Assembly: GCF_014489535.1 (NCBI RefSeq)
Contig: NZ_CP060783.1
Location: forward strand, 2,480,001 to 2,544,000
Direction of reading: 5' to 3'
Source: Diaphorobacter aerolatus
GTDB lineage: Bacteria > Pseudomonadota > Gammaproteobacteria > Burkholderiales > Burkholderiaceae_C
Length of the DNA: 64,000 bases
Shown: one piece after another, positions 9,785 to 23,738 of the stretch
How positions within the stretch are numbered: the first letter of the stretch is position 1
Layout of the letters: every line of letters starts with the position of its first letter
Position numbers and translations under genes: made by a program
Notes under the pieces: generated by a model
Told to the model about the DNA's origin: nothing
The model's input: the letters and a program-made list of their open reading frames with translations, nothing else
Databases searched by the model: none

Positions 9785-10509
9785 TCAAACGCCGTGCATC
9801 AGCCCGCCGTCCACGCGCAGATTCTGGCCGGTGATGTAGCTGGCCGCATCGGACGCGAGAAACGCTATCGTCGCTGCCACTTCTTCGGCCCTGCCATAAC
9901 GCTGCATCGGCACGGCCGCGCGACGCTCGTCCTTGGCGGGCAGGCTGTCGATCCAGCCTGGCAGGACGTTGTTCATGCGGATGCCGTCCCGGGCGTACTG
10001 GTCGCAGAAGATTTTCGTGAAAGCGGCCAGCCCTGAACGCGCCATGGCCGAGGTCGGAAACATTTCCGAGGGCTCGAAGGTCCACGCCGTGGAAATATTC
10101 ACGATGGAGCCGCCGCCCTGCTGCTGCATGATCGGCGTGACGATGCGCGTGGCACGCACGACGTTGAGGAAATACACCTCAAGGCCCTTGATCCAGTCGG
10201 CGTCCGTGATCTCCAGCAAAGGTCCCTTCGGCCCGTGCCCCGCACCGTTCACCAGCACATCGACGCGGCCCCAGCGCGCCATCGTCTGATCGACTAGGCG
10301 TTGAATGTCCGCCACGTTCTGATTCGATCCCGTGACGCCAATGCCCCCAGCTCCGTCGCGAGAGCCTCGCCCTTGCCCGATGAGGAAAGAATCGCGATTT
10401 CGTAGCCATCGGTGCGCAACTTGCGCGCCGCAGCCGCGCCCATGCCGCTGCCGCCCGCGACGACCACGGCAACCTTTTTCGTCGTCAACTCAGTTGTTTG
10501 CTCACTCAT
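9785..10509 (-). CDS. short-chain dehydrogenase-like protein lacking the catalytic Tyr-Lys (one base short)
   Basis: Joined length about 241 residues. The N-terminal piece has a Rossmann motif (VVVAGGSGMGAAAARKL). The second piece has NGAGHGPKG, IVNISTA and a C-terminal FLASDAASYITGQNLRVDGG, all SDR signatures. The break is cured by one G at the plus-strand C run 10344-10348, giving ELGGIGVTGSNQNVADIQ. Where most SDRs have YxxxK, this protein reads PTSAMARSGLAAF, so neither Tyr nor Lys is present. It may bind NAD(P) without ordinary dehydrogenase chemistry. Confidence 0.85.
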
Positions 10510-10592
10510 TCAGGGCTCCCGAAGAAAACGTCAATATAACGGGCGATTGGGTCCCCGCCAGCAGCAGCGCTTCCGCCACCCGTCAAAAACAA

Positions 10593-10618
10593 AAGGCCGC
10601 GAAACGCGTCGCGGCCTT
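10593..10618 (-). terminator. terminator after the peroxiredoxin gene
   Basis: Arms AAGGCCGCG (10593-10601) and CGCGGCCTT (10610-10618) with an 8-base loop. On the minus strand the stem is followed by TTGTTTTT. It lies 28 bases past the peroxiredoxin stop. Confidence 0.85.
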
Positions 10619-10645
10619 CTGAGCGGATTCACCGCAGACCCAGGT

Positions 10646-11152
10646 TCAAGCCTTGGCTTGCTGGAGCAGGGTGTCGGCGTCGCTGACTTCAAACTTGCCG
10701 GGGCCTTCGACGTTCAGGCTGACCACCTTGCCGTCCTTGACCAACATCGAATAGCGATTGCTGCGCAGGCCCAAGCCCTTGCCGTTCAGATCCAGCGTCA
10801 GGCCTGTCGCCTTGGCAAACGCGGCGTCGCCATCGGCCAGCATGCGCACCTTGCCGTCGGTCTTCTGGTCGCGCGCCCACGCGCCCATCACGAACGCATC
10901 GTTCACCGAGAGGCACCAGATTTCATCGACACCTGCGGACTTGAATTCGGCCGCCTTTTCCACGAAACCGGGAACGTGCTTGGCGGAGCAGGTGGGGGTG
11001 AAGGCGCCCGGCACGGCAAAGACGGCGATCGTCTTGCCAGCGGCGGCCTTTTGCACATCGACCGCGTTCGGGCCGAGGCTGCAGCCGTTGCCTTCGACTT
11101 CGGAATATTCCATCAGCGTGGCTGCGGGAAGGGTGTCACCAACTTTGATCAT
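10646..11152 (-). CDS. Prx5-type peroxiredoxin
   Basis: 168 residues from the ATG at 11152; the longer open frame upstream lacks homology-like features. The thiol peroxidase motif VPGAFTPTCSAKHVPGF carries the peroxidatic Cys at about residue 55. A second Cys lies in DEIWCLSVND. The C-terminal half (KDGKVVSLNVEGPGKFEVSDAD) is typical of the redoxin/Prx5 group, which reduce hydrogen peroxide and alkyl hydroperoxides, often with glutathione or glutaredoxin. The gene stands alone with its own terminator. Confidence 0.93.
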   Translation of the reverse strand: MIKVGDTLPAATLMEYSEVEGNGCSLGPNAVDVQKAAAGKTIAVFAVPGAFTPTCSAKHVPGFVEKAAEFKSAGVDEIWCLSVNDAFVMGAWARDQKTDGKVRMLADGDAAFAKATGLTLDLNGKGLGLRSNRYSMLVKDGKVVSLNVEGPGKFEVSDADTLLQQAKA

Positions 11153-11249
11153 GGCTTGTGCTCCTGTTGAATGTCGCAAAACCGTTCGGCAACCGGAAGC
11201 GCCATGCGCAAACCGCCCAAAAACGCCCGAATGCCGTCCGGAAAAAGAA

Positions 11250-11274
11250 AAACGACCCACATTGTGGGTCGTTT
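11250..11274 (-). terminator. terminator of the S10 ribosomal operon
   Basis: Arms AAACGACCCAC and GTGGGTCGTTT with a 3-base loop. On the minus strand the stem runs into TTTTTCTTTTT. It lies 35 bases after rpsQ, so the operon ends here instead of running on into rplN. Confidence 0.92.
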
Positions 11275-11308
11275 CTTCGGGCCTTGCAGCCGGGGCAGCC
11301 TTTAAGGC

Positions 11309-11578
11309 TTACACCAGAGCAGCCTTTTGCACCAGGCGGGTAGCAACCCAGTTCTTGGTCTTGGAGAGCGGACGGCTTTCCTCGATCTCGACGGTGTCAC
11401 CCATCTTGTACTCACCCTTTTCGTCGTGCGCGTGGTACTTGCTCGACTTGATCACGATCTTGTCGTAGATCGGGTGCTTCACGCGGCGCTCTACGAGCAC
11501 CGTCACTGTCTTCTCACGCTTGTCGCTCACCACCTTGCCAATCAAGGTGCGCTTGAGGGATTTTTTAGCTTCCGTCAT
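11309..11578 (-). CDS. rpsQ: 30S ribosomal protein S17
   Basis: 89 residues. Motifs: [40 protein letters not shown] and the OB-fold strand [18 protein letters not shown]. It is the last gene of the S10 operon, 12 bases after rpmC, and is followed directly by a terminator. Confidence 0.98.
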   Translation of the reverse strand: MTEAKKSLKRTLIGKVVSDKREKTVTVLVERRVKHPIYDKIVIKSSKYHAHDEKGEYKMGDTVEIEESRPLSKTKNWVATRLVQKAALV

Positions 11579-11590
11579 GTCGGCTCCTGA

Positions 11591-11788
11591 TTACTTGGCG
11601 GCTTGCTTTTCAGCAAGAATGGTCTTCGCACGGGCGATGTCACGGCGCGTGGAACGCAGCGTGGAGGTATTGCCCAGTTGTTGCGTAGCCTTTTGCATGC
11701 GCAGACCAAAGTGAGCCTTTTGCAGGGACTTCACTTCGGCTTCGAGGCCGGCTACGTCTTTTTGGCGGAGTTCAGCAGATTTAGTCAT
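11591..11788 (-). CDS. rpmC: 50S ribosomal protein L29
   Basis: 65 residues, two-helix protein. It begins [20 protein letters not shown] and shows the [20 protein letters not shown] signature and ARAKTIL. It lies between rplP and rpsQ as in the standard S10 operon. L29 sits near the peptide exit tunnel. Confidence 0.97.
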   Translation of the reverse strand: MTKSAELRQKDVAGLEAEVKSLQKAHFGLRMQKATQQLGNTSTLRSTRRDIARAKTILAEKQAAK

Positions 11789-11804
11789 TTGTCATATCTC
11801 CTGA

Positions 11805-12221
11805 TCAGGCGCCAATTTGACGTGCAACGAACGTGGTGCGCAGCGGCAGCTTGGCGGCGGCCAGGCGGAACGCTTCACGAGCCAGCTCTTCAGGCACGCC
11901 CACGATTTCGTAGAGCACCTTGCCGGGCTGGATTTCAGCCACGTAGTACTCCGGATTGCCCTTACCGTTACCCATACGGACTTCGGCTGGCTTCGTGGAG
12001 ATTGGCTTGTCGGGGAACACACGGATCCAGATACGGCCACCGCGCTTGACGTGGCGAGAGATCGCACGGCGAGCGGCTTCGATCTGGCGGGCCGTCAGAC
12101 GGCCACGGTCCGTGGACTTCAAACCGAAATCGCCGAAGGCAACAGTGTTGCCGCGTGTGGCGATACCGGTGTTGCGGCCTTTGTGTTCCTTGCGGAACTT
12201 ACGGCGTGCAGGTTGCAGCAT
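11805..12221 (-). CDS. rplP: 50S ribosomal protein L16
   Basis: 138 residues. The family signatures [40 protein letters not shown] and [19 protein letters not shown] are complete. It binds 23S rRNA near the A site. It follows rpsC with a 2-base gap, so the two are tightly coupled. Confidence 0.98.
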   Translation of the reverse strand: MLQPARRKFRKEHKGRNTGIATRGNTVAFGDFGLKSTDRGRLTARQIEAARRAISRHVKRGGRIWIRVFPDKPISTKPAEVRMGNGKGNPEYYVAEIQPGKVLYEIVGVPEELAREAFRLAAAKLPLRTTFVARQIGA

Positions 12222-12223
12222 CT

Positions 12224-13114
<891 letters not shown>

Positions 13115-13129
13115 TTTCTTCCCTTTGGC

Positions 13130-13462
13130 TTAGTTACCAACAGTCACGTACACATGGCACGTGGGCTTGCTGATGCGGTTGCCGCGACCCTTGGCGCGAG
13201 CCGTGAAGCGCTTGAGAGTGGTGCCTTGCTCAACGTAGATGGTCTTGACGCGGAGTTCGTCAATATCTGCACCGTCGTTGTGCTCAGCGTTGGCGATTGC
13301 CGACTCGAGCACCTTCTTGATGATCACAGCAGCTTTTTTCTGCGTGAACTGCAAGGTGTTCAGAGCCTGGTCAACCTTCTTGCCACGGATGAGATCCGCA
13401 ACCAGGCGACCCTTGTCAACCGACAGACGGACGCCCCGGAGGACTGCACGTGTTTCAGACAT
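13130..13462 (-). CDS. rplV: 50S ribosomal protein L22
   Basis: 110 residues. It shows [20 protein letters not shown] and the C-terminal [20 protein letters not shown], the hairpin region that lines the exit tunnel. Standard position between rpsS and rpsC. Confidence 0.98.
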   Translation of the reverse strand: MSETRAVLRGVRLSVDKGRLVADLIRGKKVDQALNTLQFTQKKAAVIIKKVLESAIANAEHNDGADIDELRVKTIYVEQGTTLKRFTARAKGRGNRISKPTCHVYVTVGN

Positions 13463-13471
13463 GGTCGTTCC

Positions 13472-13750
13472 TTATTTCTTCTGGACTTTTTTGTCCGCAG
13501 GGTGACCCTTGAAGGTGCGCGTCAGGGCGAATTCGCCCAGCTTGTGGCCCACCATCTGGTCGGTAACATAGACCGGCACGTGTTGCTTGCCGTTGTGCAC
13601 GGCAATGGTCAGGCCGATGAAATCGGGCAGAACCATGGAACGACGCGACCAGGTCTTGACTGGTTTCTTATCCTTGGTGGCGATGGCCTTTTCGACCTTT
13701 GCCAGCAAGTGATGGTCAACAAATGGGCCCTTTTTGAGAGAACGTGTCAT
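13472..13750 (-). CDS. rpsS: 30S ribosomal protein S19
   Basis: 92 residues. It begins [20 protein letters not shown] and contains [20 protein letters not shown] and [15 protein letters not shown], all diagnostic. It binds 16S rRNA in the head of the small subunit. Between rplB and rplV. Confidence 0.98.
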   Translation of the reverse strand: MTRSLKKGPFVDHHLLAKVEKAIATKDKKPVKTWSRRSMVLPDFIGLTIAVHNGKQHVPVYVTDQMVGHKLGEFALTRTFKGHPADKKVQKK

Positions 13751-13760
13751 TTGCTACCCC

Positions 13761-14585
13761 TTACTTCTTACGACGCGACACGATCATGGTCTGTGTGCGC
13801 TTGTTGTTACGGGTACGGTAGCCCTTCGTCAGGTTACCCCATGGGTCCACTGCGTGACGGCCTTCACCGGTACGGCCTTCACCACCACCGTGCGGGTGGT
13901 CGATCGGGTTCATTGCGGTACCGCGGACGGTCGGACGGATACCCATCCAACGCTTCACGCCGGCCTTGCCCAGCTGACGCAGGCTGTGTTCTTCGTTGGC
14001 GACTTCACCGATCGTGGCGCGGCACTCGATATGAATCTTGCGCACTTCGCCGGAACGCATACGCACTTGAGCGTATGTGCCTTCACGCGCCAGCAGCGTT
14101 GCCGAAGCACCTGCGGAACGTGCGATCTGGGCACCTGCACCGGGCTTGAGCTCGATGCAGTGGATGGTCGAACCCACGGGAATGTTGCGGATCGGCAGGG
14201 TGTTGCCGACGCGGATCGGGGCTTCCGAACCGGACAGCAGCGTAGCGCCGACTTCCACATTGCGCGGAGCGATGATGTAGCGACGCTCGCCGTCTGCGTA
14301 GCACAGCAGTGCGATGTGCGCAGTACGGTTCGGATCGTATTCAACGCGCTCAACCTTGGCGGGGATGCCGTCCTTGTTGCGCTTGAAGTCCACCACGCGG
14401 TAGTGGTGCTTGTGGCCACCGCCCTTGTGACGGGTGGTGATGTGACCGTTGTTGTTACGGCCAGCCTTCTGGAATTGCGGCTCCAGCAGAGCTGCGAACG
14501 GAGCACCCTTGTGCAGGTGATCACGTGTGACCTTCACCGTGCCGCGTTGGCCCGGTGTGGTTGGTTTCAGCTTGATAACGGCCAT
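13761..14585 (-). CDS. rplB: 50S ribosomal protein L2
   Basis: 274 residues. Signatures include [39 protein letters not shown] and the highly conserved [20 protein letters not shown], which contains the His important for peptidyl-transferase centre structure. Located between rplW and rpsS. Confidence 0.99.
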   Translation of the reverse strand: MAVIKLKPTTPGQRGTVKVTRDHLHKGAPFAALLEPQFQKAGRNNNGHITTRHKGGGHKHHYRVVDFKRNKDGIPAKVERVEYDPNRTAHIALLCYADGERRYIIAPRNVEVGATLLSGSEAPIRVGNTLPIRNIPVGSTIHCIELKPGAGAQIARSAGASATLLAREGTYAQVRMRSGEVRKIHIECRATIGEVANEEHSLRQLGKAGVKRWMGIRPTVRGTAMNPIDHPHGGGEGRTGEGRHAVDPWGNLTKGYRTRNNKRTQTMIVSRRKK

Positions 14586-14588
14586 GGT

Positions 14589-14924
14589 TTACGCAGCCTC
14601 CCCGGAAAGGTTCAGCTCTTGACCTTCCTTCAGCAGCACGTATGCCTTGCGAACGTTGTCGCGACGGCCCACGGTCTTGCCAAAGCGCTTGGTCTTGCCC
14701 TTCGTGTTCACCACAGAAACGCCCTTGACCTCGACCTTGAACATCAGTTCAACGGCAGCCTTGATTTCAGGCTTGGTCGCGTTCTGCAGCACCTTGAATG
14801 TCACAGCGTTGGACTTTTCAGCAACCATGGTGGCCTTTTCGGACACGATGGGAGCGACCAACACTTGCATCAGACGACCTTCTTCGAAGGTGCGCTGTGC
14901 GGGAGTCGGATTAACGCGGCTCAT
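14589..14924 (-). CDS. rplW: 50S ribosomal protein L23
   Basis: 111 residues. The core [20 protein letters not shown] begins at residue 19. Bacterial L23 usually starts near there, so an internal ATG is an alternative start. [20 protein letters not shown] is the conserved C-terminal region. It docks trigger factor and SRP at the exit tunnel. Its start overlaps the rplD stop by four bases (ATGA). Confidence 0.96.
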   Translation of the reverse strand: MSRVNPTPAQRTFEEGRLMQVLVAPIVSEKATMVAEKSNAVTFKVLQNATKPEIKAAVELMFKVEVKGVSVVNTKGKTKRFGKTVGRRDNVRKAYVLLKEGQELNLSGEAA

Positions 14925-15541
14925 GCGAACATCTCCTTGAGCTTGTCGAGGGCACCCTTGGTGACGAGCACCTTCTTGTAGTGCACCAGCGACACTGGAT
15001 CTGCATAACGCGGCTCGACGATGAACACGTTCTTGAGGTTGCGCGAAGCCAGATACAGGTTTTCGTCAACTTCGTCGGCAATCACCATCACCGATTCCAG
15101 GTTCATGGCCTTGAACTTGTCGGCCAGCACCTTGGTCTTCGGCGTGTCGAGCTTGAGGGATTCGACCACCGCCAGGCGACCGTCGCGGGCCAGCTGGGAC
15201 AGGATCGAAGCCATACCGGCGCGGTACATCTTCTTGTTGATCTTCTGCATGAAGTTTTCTTCAGGCAGATTCGGGAATACACGACCACCCCCACGCCACA
15301 GAGGCGAGGAAGTCATACCGGCACGTGCGTTGCCAGTACCCTTTTGCTTGAAAGGCTTCTTGGTCGAGTGCTTGACCTGTTCGCGATCCTTCTGGGCGCG
15401 AGTGCCTTGACGGCCATTGGCGCGGAAGGCCACAACGATCTGGTGAACCAGGTCTTCGTTGTACTGACGGTCAAACACGGTTTCCGGCACATCGATCTTC
15501 GATGCGGCCTGGCCTTGTTCATTCAGGAGTTCGAGCTGCAT
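14921..15541 (-). CDS. rplD: 50S ribosomal protein L4
   Basis: 206 residues. It shows [40 protein letters not shown] and [16 protein letters not shown], the extended loop reaching the exit tunnel. In E. coli L4 also represses the S10 operon through the mRNA leader. Whether that occurs here is unknown, but the leader before rplC is long enough to be a target. It abuts the rplC stop. Confidence 0.97.
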   Translation of the reverse strand: MQLELLNEQGQAASKIDVPETVFDRQYNEDLVHQIVVAFRANGRQGTRAQKDREQVKHSTKKPFKQKGTGNARAGMTSSPLWRGGGRVFPNLPEENFMQKINKKMYRAGMASILSQLARDGRLAVVESLKLDTPKTKVLADKFKAMNLESVMVIADEVDENLYLASRNLKNVFIVEPRYADPVSLVHYKKVLVTKGALDKLKEMFA

Positions 15542-16215
15542 TAGTTCGCTCCTTTGGAAGCGGCTGCCTTGATGGCGGGACGCACTGTCACGAAGCCACC
15601 CTTGGAGCCCGGAACAGCGCCCTTGATCATGAGCAGTTGGCGTGCTTCGTCTACACGAATCACGTCGAGATTTTGGGTGGTGACGGTTTCGTCGCCCATG
15701 TGACCAGTCATCCTCTTGCCTGGGAACACGCGGCCTGGATCCTGCGCCATACCGATGGAGCCGGGAACGTTGTGCGAACGGCTGTTACCGTGCGACGCGC
15801 GTTGCGAAGACATGTTGTGACGCTTGATCGTGCCGGCGTAGCCCTTACCGATCGAAGTGCCTTGCACGTCGACCTTCTGGCCCACCGTGAACAGCTCTGC
15901 CACGGGCAGAACGGCACCTGCGGCGTACTTGCCGGCAGTTTCGGAGGTCACGCGGAATTCACGGGTCACTTCACCGGCTTCCACACCTGCCTTGGCAAGG
16001 TGGCCGGCTTGAGGCTTGGTCACACGCGAAGCTTTGCGCGAACCGAATGTCACTTGCAGCGACACATAGCCATCGTTCTCTTGGGTTTTGACCTGGGTCA
16101 CGCGGTTGTTCGACACATCCACCACCGTGACAGGAATTGCATCCCCGTCATCAGTGAACAGACGCATCATGCCCACCTTGCGGCCCAGCAACCCGAGGGA
16201 GTTGCTCAGACTCAT
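15541..16215 (-). CDS. rplC: 50S ribosomal protein L3
   Basis: 224 residues from the ATG at 16215, which gives [20 protein letters not shown]. The longer open frame upstream is leader sequence. Signatures: [20 protein letters not shown] and [20 protein letters not shown]. The glutamine modified by PrmB in many bacteria falls in the GMAQDPGRV segment. It is separated from rpsJ by about 290 bases that carry a promoter. Confidence 0.97.
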   Translation of the reverse strand: MSLSNSLGLLGRKVGMMRLFTDDGDAIPVTVVDVSNNRVTQVKTQENDGYVSLQVTFGSRKASRVTKPQAGHLAKAGVEAGEVTREFRVTSETAGKYAAGAVLPVAELFTVGQKVDVQGTSIGKGYAGTIKRHNMSSQRASHGNSRSHNVPGSIGMAQDPGRVFPGKRMTGHMGDETVTTQNLDVIRVDEARQLLMIKGAVPGSKGGFVTVRPAIKAAASKGAN

Positions 16216-16504
16216 TGGTTTTCTCCAGTACTTCCGCCGCTCCGACTTCAATTGGCCAGAACGTTTGCACTTGGTGCCATGCACCGACAAGTGCGCGAAA
16301 GAAGGTTAATAAAACTCCGCATTTGTCCCGAATCCACTACCCGCCGAGGGCACCTGCTGAAGGCGCGCCCGGCCCGGCGGCAATTTCAAGACGCAAAAAT
16401 GCGAAGCTCAAAAGTATAACGCGGACTGCTCTTTCAAGCAAGCCCGCGTTATGCTGGTACGGCGCTCTACCTTCGCCGTACCGTTTGCGCAACAACCTGA
16501 ACGC
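16216..16504 (-). other. rpsJ-rplC intergenic leader
   Basis: 289 bases without a gene inside an otherwise compact operon. It holds a well-formed minus-strand promoter (16413-16441), a hairpin overlapping it, and about 190 transcribed leader bases before rplC. This length is compatible with a regulatory leader such as an L4 target. I could not identify the E. coli S10 leader structure by eye. Confidence 0.6.
16413..16441 (-). promoter_or_regulatory. promoter upstream of rplC
   Basis: Minus strand: -35 TTGCTT at 16436-16441, a 17-base spacer, and -10 TATACT at 16413-16418. The promoter is also spanned by an inverted repeat, ATAACGCGG (16416-16424) and CCGCGTTAT (16444-16452). Confidence 0.7.
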
Positions 16505-16816
16505 TTATTGCAGCTTGATTTCCACGTCGACGCCGGCTGGCAGGTCGAGCTTCATCAGAGCGTCAACCGTCTTGTCGGTCGGATCGACGATGTCCATCAG
16601 ACGCTGGTGCGTACGGATTTCGAGCTGATCGCGGCTCGTCTTGTTGACGTGCGGCGAACGCAGGATGTCGAAACGCTTCATGCGTGTCGGCAGGGGCACG
16701 GGGCCCTTGACGATCGCGCCGGTGCGCTTGGCGGTGTCAACGATCTCGGCTGCCGACTGGTCGATCAGCTTGTAGTCGAACGCCTTCAGGCGGATACGGA
16801 TCTTTTGCTTGGACAT
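16505..16816 (-). CDS. rpsJ: 30S ribosomal protein S10 (NusE)
   Basis: 103 residues. It begins [20 protein letters not shown] and contains [20 protein letters not shown] and [19 protein letters not shown]. It acts in the small subunit head and as the transcription antitermination factor NusE. It follows tuf by 26 bases, joining the str-type and S10-type clusters. Confidence 0.98.
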   Translation of the reverse strand: MSKQKIRIRLKAFDYKLIDQSAAEIVDTAKRTGAIVKGPVPLPTRMKRFDILRSPHVNKTSRDQLEIRTHQRLMDIVDPTDKTVDALMKLDLPAGVDVEIKLQ

Positions 16817-16842
16817 TGTGTATTCCCAGTGTGTTCCAGAAA

Positions 16843-18033
<1,191 letters not shown>

Positions 18034-18215
18034 TTCTTTCTCCAAAAAGAGCAGTGTCTGTGTTCAGGTTTAACGTCTGCCCCCGATTGCTTGATCGTCC
18101 CGCACAGAGCAACAGGACGGCACCGGATCGCAGATTGCAAAAATCTTTTGCGATGGTCAGGAATGAATGCCCCGGAACTCCGGAACACCCATCCCTGGAT
18201 TGCACTCGGGCCAGA

Positions 18216-20323
<2,108 letters not shown>

Positions 20324-20412
20324 GATGAATCCTTGGGTTAGATCGCTATTTTTTAGGACAGCCTTCGCATATGCGAGCGACCGTCCGGTCTTCAAGGGGC
20401 CTCAATCAACAC

Positions 20413-20446
20413 AAGGCCGCAGCATGAACTACACGCTGGCGGCCTT
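20413..20446 (-). terminator. weak hairpin between rpsG and fusA
   Basis: Arms AAGGCCGCAGC (20413-20423) and GCTGGCGGCCTT (20435-20446) with one bulged base. On the minus strand only a short T stretch follows, so it is more likely an attenuator or mRNA processing site than a full stop within this operon. Confidence 0.4.
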
Positions 20447-20490
20447 TATCGTGTCCGGAGATGAACCCCTGATGACTTCCGATCAGTAAA

Positions 20491-20963
20491 TTAGAAGCGG
20501 AAGTGGCTGAACGCCTTGTTGGCTTCGGCCATGCGGTGCACTTCGTCACGACGCTTCATTGCGCCGCCACGGCCTTCGGTCGCCTCGACCAACTCGTTGG
20601 CCAGACGCTGGGCCATGGACTTCTCACCGCGCTTGCGAGCGGCTTCCTTGATCCAGCGCATCGACAGCGCCAGACGACGCACAGGGCGCACTTCCACAGG
20701 AACCTGGTAGTTCGCACCGCCCACGCGGCGCGACTTCACTTCGACCATCGGCTTCACGTTGTTGATGGCCGTGACGAACACTTCCAGAGGATCCTTCTCG
20801 GGGACTTCTTGGAGATCAGATCGAGAGCACCGTAAATGATGCGCTCGGCAACCGCCTTCTTGCCGCCTTCCATGATCACGTTCATGAATTTGGACAGCTC
20901 TACATTGCCGAACTTTGGATCCGGCAGAATTTCACGTTTGGGGACTTCGCGACGACGTGGCAT
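20491..20963 (-). CDS. rpsG: 30S ribosomal protein S7 (one base short)
   Basis: Joined length about 157 residues. The first frame reads [20 protein letters not shown] and on to LDLISKKSP. The second continues [20 protein letters not shown], then [20 protein letters not shown] and AFSHFRF. Adding one C at the plus-strand G run 20800-20803 gives [16 protein letters not shown], the expected S7 sequence. S7 nucleates assembly of the 30S head. Essential, so the break is a sequence error. Confidence 0.96.
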
Positions 20964-21147
20964 TTTTTCACCTCTATCTTTGCTTCAGTTGGCATCTTTT
21001 CAGACACCGCGAGAGCCAAAACGGACTCTCACTTACTCGACCCACACAAAACATTTGCGCTTCGGGTCACTACGCTCTATCTCGCGCCACGCGGGATACA
21101 GCACCTACTAACTCGTTCAAAAACCAGGACTCAAAAAGCAAAAATGC

Positions 21148-21525
21148 TTACTTGGCCTTAGGCTTCTTGGCACCGTACTTGGAACGGGCTTGCTTGCGAT
21201 CCTTGACGCCTTGCAGGTCAAGCGAACCGCGCACGATGTGGTAACGCACACCTGGCAAGTCCTTCACACGGCCGCCGCGCACCAGCACGACGCTGTGCTC
21301 TTGCAGGTTGTGGCCTTCACCGCCGATGTACGAAATGACTTCGAAACCGTTGGTCAGACGAACCTTGGCCACCTTACGCAGAGCGGAGTTTGGCTTCTTT
21401 GGCGTCGTGGTGTACACACGGGTGCACACGCCACGGCGCTGTGGGCAGTTTTCCATAGCAGGGCTCTTGGATTTAACAACTTCTACCGTGCGGCCCTGAC
21501 GCACGAGTTGGTTAATGGTTGGCAT
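21148..21525 (-). CDS. rpsL: 30S ribosomal protein S12
   Basis: 125 residues. Signatures: [32 protein letters not shown] (Lys42-type streptomycin-site region) and [20 protein letters not shown] (Lys87-type region). Both lysines are present, the streptomycin-sensitive residues in other species. It is the first gene of the long translation cluster and has a good promoter upstream. The 184 bases between rpsL and rpsG show no gene. Confidence 0.98.
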   Translation of the reverse strand: MPTINQLVRQGRTVEVVKSKSPAMENCPQRRGVCTRVYTTTPKKPNSALRKVAKVRLTNGFEVISYIGGEGHNLQEHSVVLVRGGRVKDLPGVRYHIVRGSLDLQGVKDRKQARSKYGAKKPKAK

Positions 21526-21603
21526 TAAATAACGTCCCTAAACGTGAATTTGCTTCTGAAAAGCGAAAACGTGAATCCCTTCGGAATTTCCGAAAAGCCT
21601 TCT

Positions 21604-21632
21604 AATGTATCAGCTTGCGGTTTTTCAAGCAA
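21604..21632 (-). promoter_or_regulatory. rpsL: promoter of the rpsL operon
   Basis: Minus strand: -35 TTGCTT at 21627-21632, a 17-base spacer and -10 TACATT at 21604-21609, about 80 bases before the rpsL ATG. The bases GAAA follow the -35 exactly as in the rplC promoter. Confidence 0.6.
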
Positions 21633-21685
21633 ACGCTGTTGCAAATCTCCACTGAAAGCCGGGGCGCGTGGCCCCTTCCATGGAA

Positions 21686-21713
21686 AAAGCCCGCCGATGC
21701 ATGGGCGGGCTTT
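21686..21713 (-). terminator. terminator after the D,D-carboxypeptidase gene
   Basis: Arms AAAGCCCGCC (21686-21695) and GGCGGGCTTT (21704-21713) around an 8-base loop, with further T residues following on the minus strand. It lies about 57 bases past the stop of the dacC-type gene. Confidence 0.88.
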
Positions 21714-21770
21714 CAGCGATGGCTGGCGCGGCCAGACTGGCTGCTCAGCTACCGATTTGCAAGCAGGCCA

Positions 21771-22934
21771 TCACTTGATCCACAGGCGGATCGCATCCCA
21801 TGCGCGACCGAAGATGCCGGCCTGGGGCACGTCTTCAAGCGCTTCGAGCGGTACCGCGCCCACCTGCTGGTCACCGAGCATGACCTTGAGCGTACCGACG
21901 TTCTGGCCCTTGGTGAACGGCGCAATCAGCGGATCCTGGCGTTCGATCTGCGTGGTCACCTTGCCGGCGCTGCCCGACGGCACGGTGATCACGATGGCTT
22001 CCGGGCGACCAATCTTGAGCTTGTTGGCCGTGCCCTTCCAAACCTCGGGCGTGGCCGCCGGAGCACCGGCGTCGAACAGCTTCACGGCATCGAACGCGGT
22101 GTAACCCCAGTTCAGCAGCTTTTGCGACTCGTTGGCACGGGCCGACTCGCTGGTCGTGCCCAGCACGATGGAGATCAAACGGCGCTGGCCGACATTCGGG
22201 AAATCGCGCTTGGAGGTCGCCACGAGGCAGTAACCCGCCGCGTTGGTGTGGCCGGTCTTCAGGCCATCGACGGTCGGGTCGCGGAACAGCAGGGAATTGC
22301 GGTTGTAGCTGTTGGATTCCGGCGTGCCCGGATAGCGATAGTTCTTGGTCGCGTAGTAGTGCATGTACTCCGGGAAGTCCTTCATCAGGCGCTGCGCGAG
22401 CGTGGCCAGATCGCGAGCGGTCGTCAGGTGACCGGTGGCGGTCAGCCCTTCCGGATTCAGGTACTTGGTGTTGGTCAGCCCCAGCGCCTTGGCCTGATCG
22501 TTCATGAGGCGCACGAAATTCTCTTCCGAGCCGCCCACGCCTTCGGCCAGCGCCATCGACGCATCGTTGCCCGACTGGATGATCATGCCGCTGATCAGAT
22601 CATTGACCTTCACCTGCATCTTCGGGTCGATGAACATGCGCGAGCCGGGCATCTTCCACGCCTTGACGCTCACGGGCAGCGTCTGCTCAAGCGAGATTTT
22701 CTTGGCGCGCAATGCGTCGAACACCACGTAGGCGGTCATCAGCTTGGTGAGCGAAGCTGGTTCGATCTGCGCATCGACGTCCTTGGAGGCAAGCACCTGG
22801 CCTGAGGTCACATCCACCAGCATGTAGTTGCGCGCCGCAATCTCGGGCGGTTGGGGAACCTGGGCCAGCGCCAGCACGGGAACCAACAGGGCAGCGCACG
22901 CGAGGTTGCGCATCGTGGACAGAAGAGACTTCAT
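21771..22934 (-). CDS. D-alanyl-D-alanine carboxypeptidase (PBP5/6 type)
   Basis: 387 residues. A signal peptide (MKSLLSTMRNLACAALLVPV...ALA) is followed by the S11 peptidase domain. The catalytic SLTK is at residues 61-64, SGN at 121-123, and KTGHTNAAGYCLV near 226. A C-terminal beta domain ends in GRAWDAIRLWIK, an amphipathic tail fitting membrane attachment. It trims the terminal D-Ala from peptidoglycan pentapeptides. The frame continues upstream only because the neighbouring hydrolase gene has lost a base. It corresponds to the dacA/dacC group; I cannot choose between the names. Confidence 0.94.
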   Translation of the reverse strand: MKSLLSTMRNLACAALLVPVLALAQVPQPPEIAARNYMLVDVTSGQVLASKDVDAQIEPASLTKLMTAYVVFDALRAKKISLEQTLPVSVKAWKMPGSRMFIDPKMQVKVNDLISGMIIQSGNDASMALAEGVGGSEENFVRLMNDQAKALGLTNTKYLNPEGLTATGHLTTARDLATLAQRLMKDFPEYMHYYATKNYRYPGTPESNSYNRNSLLFRDPTVDGLKTGHTNAAGYCLVATSKRDFPNVGQRRLISIVLGTTSESARANESQKLLNWGYTAFDAVKLFDAGAPAATPEVWKGTANKLKIGRPEAIVITVPSGSAGKVTTQIERQDPLIAPFTKGQNVGTLKVMLGDQQVGAVPLEALEDVPQAGIFGRAWDAIRLWIK

Positions 22935-23004
22935 GGAATCAGGCAATCGAAAACAGTTCAAACGAAAATGGAGCACGACCTGCCAGCACAAGGGCAGGTA
23001 CAGC

Positions 23005-23651
23005 TCACGACGCGTGGGCGGAACGCAGGTGTCTAGCCACCAGCCCCTTGAGCAGCGGCAATTGTCCGTGAAAGAAATGACCGCCCCGGGAACGACCGTA
23101 ACCGGGAGTATCTGAGGCCGCGCCCAGTCCATGACCGAGGACAGCGTCACCGTATCGTCCGCCTCGCCATGAACGATCAGCGCGCGCTCGTGAAGTTCCT
23201 CCGGAATCGGTGCCACCGTGAAGCGGCTGGCCGCCGTTCCGACCAGGACGATCTGCTCGATGGCACGCGCGGCGGCAAGCCTCGCGATGGCATGGCTCGT
23301 GACGAACGCGCCAAACGAAAACCCGGACAGCGCAATCGGCCCCTGCGGCGCGACCTGATCGATCACGGCCAGCAGATCGTCAAGCTCGCCCGCGCCGTTG
23401 TCGTGCACGCCCTCGGTCGCACCGACGCCGCGAAAATTGAAGCGCACCGTCGTCCAGCCGCCTTGCACGAAAGCGCGCGCAAGCGTCTGCACGACCTTGT
23501 TGTCCATGGTGCCGCCGAACAGCGGATGGGGATGGGCGAGGATGGCGATGCCCCTGGGCGCACCGCTGCCGTCCACGACCGCCTGGTCGCGCTGCGCTTC
23601 GATGGAGCCCACGGGGCCGGTCAATGTCAGGCGTTCGGTTTGAGCGTTCAC
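23005..23651 (-). CDS. alpha/beta hydrolase (one base short)
   Basis: About 215 residues when joined. Motifs: ILAHPHPLFGGTMDNKVVQT, TVRFNFRGVGATEGVHD and GPIALSGFSFGAFVTSHAI, with the nucleophile Ser in GFSFG. ALIVHGEADDTV carries the Asp, and GGGHFFHGQLPLLKGLVARH the His. The His only appears after adding one G at the plus-strand C run 23084-23087. Without that base the frame runs into the carboxypeptidase gene as an artificial fusion. The family covers small dienelactone-hydrolase-like esterases; the substrate is unknown. Confidence 0.9.
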
Positions 23652-23738
23652 GTCAAGCTACCGTCAGGATGCTGCGCGGGCGATGGGACCGTGCAGCACA
23701 TGCGAATTGAAAGGATTGGGGATGAGCAAAACCGGCGA

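Noticed and set aside
16425..16443. Terminator between rpsJ and rplC
   Set aside because: No T run after the stem on the minus strand and the stem covers a promoter, so it is better viewed as a regulatory hairpin.
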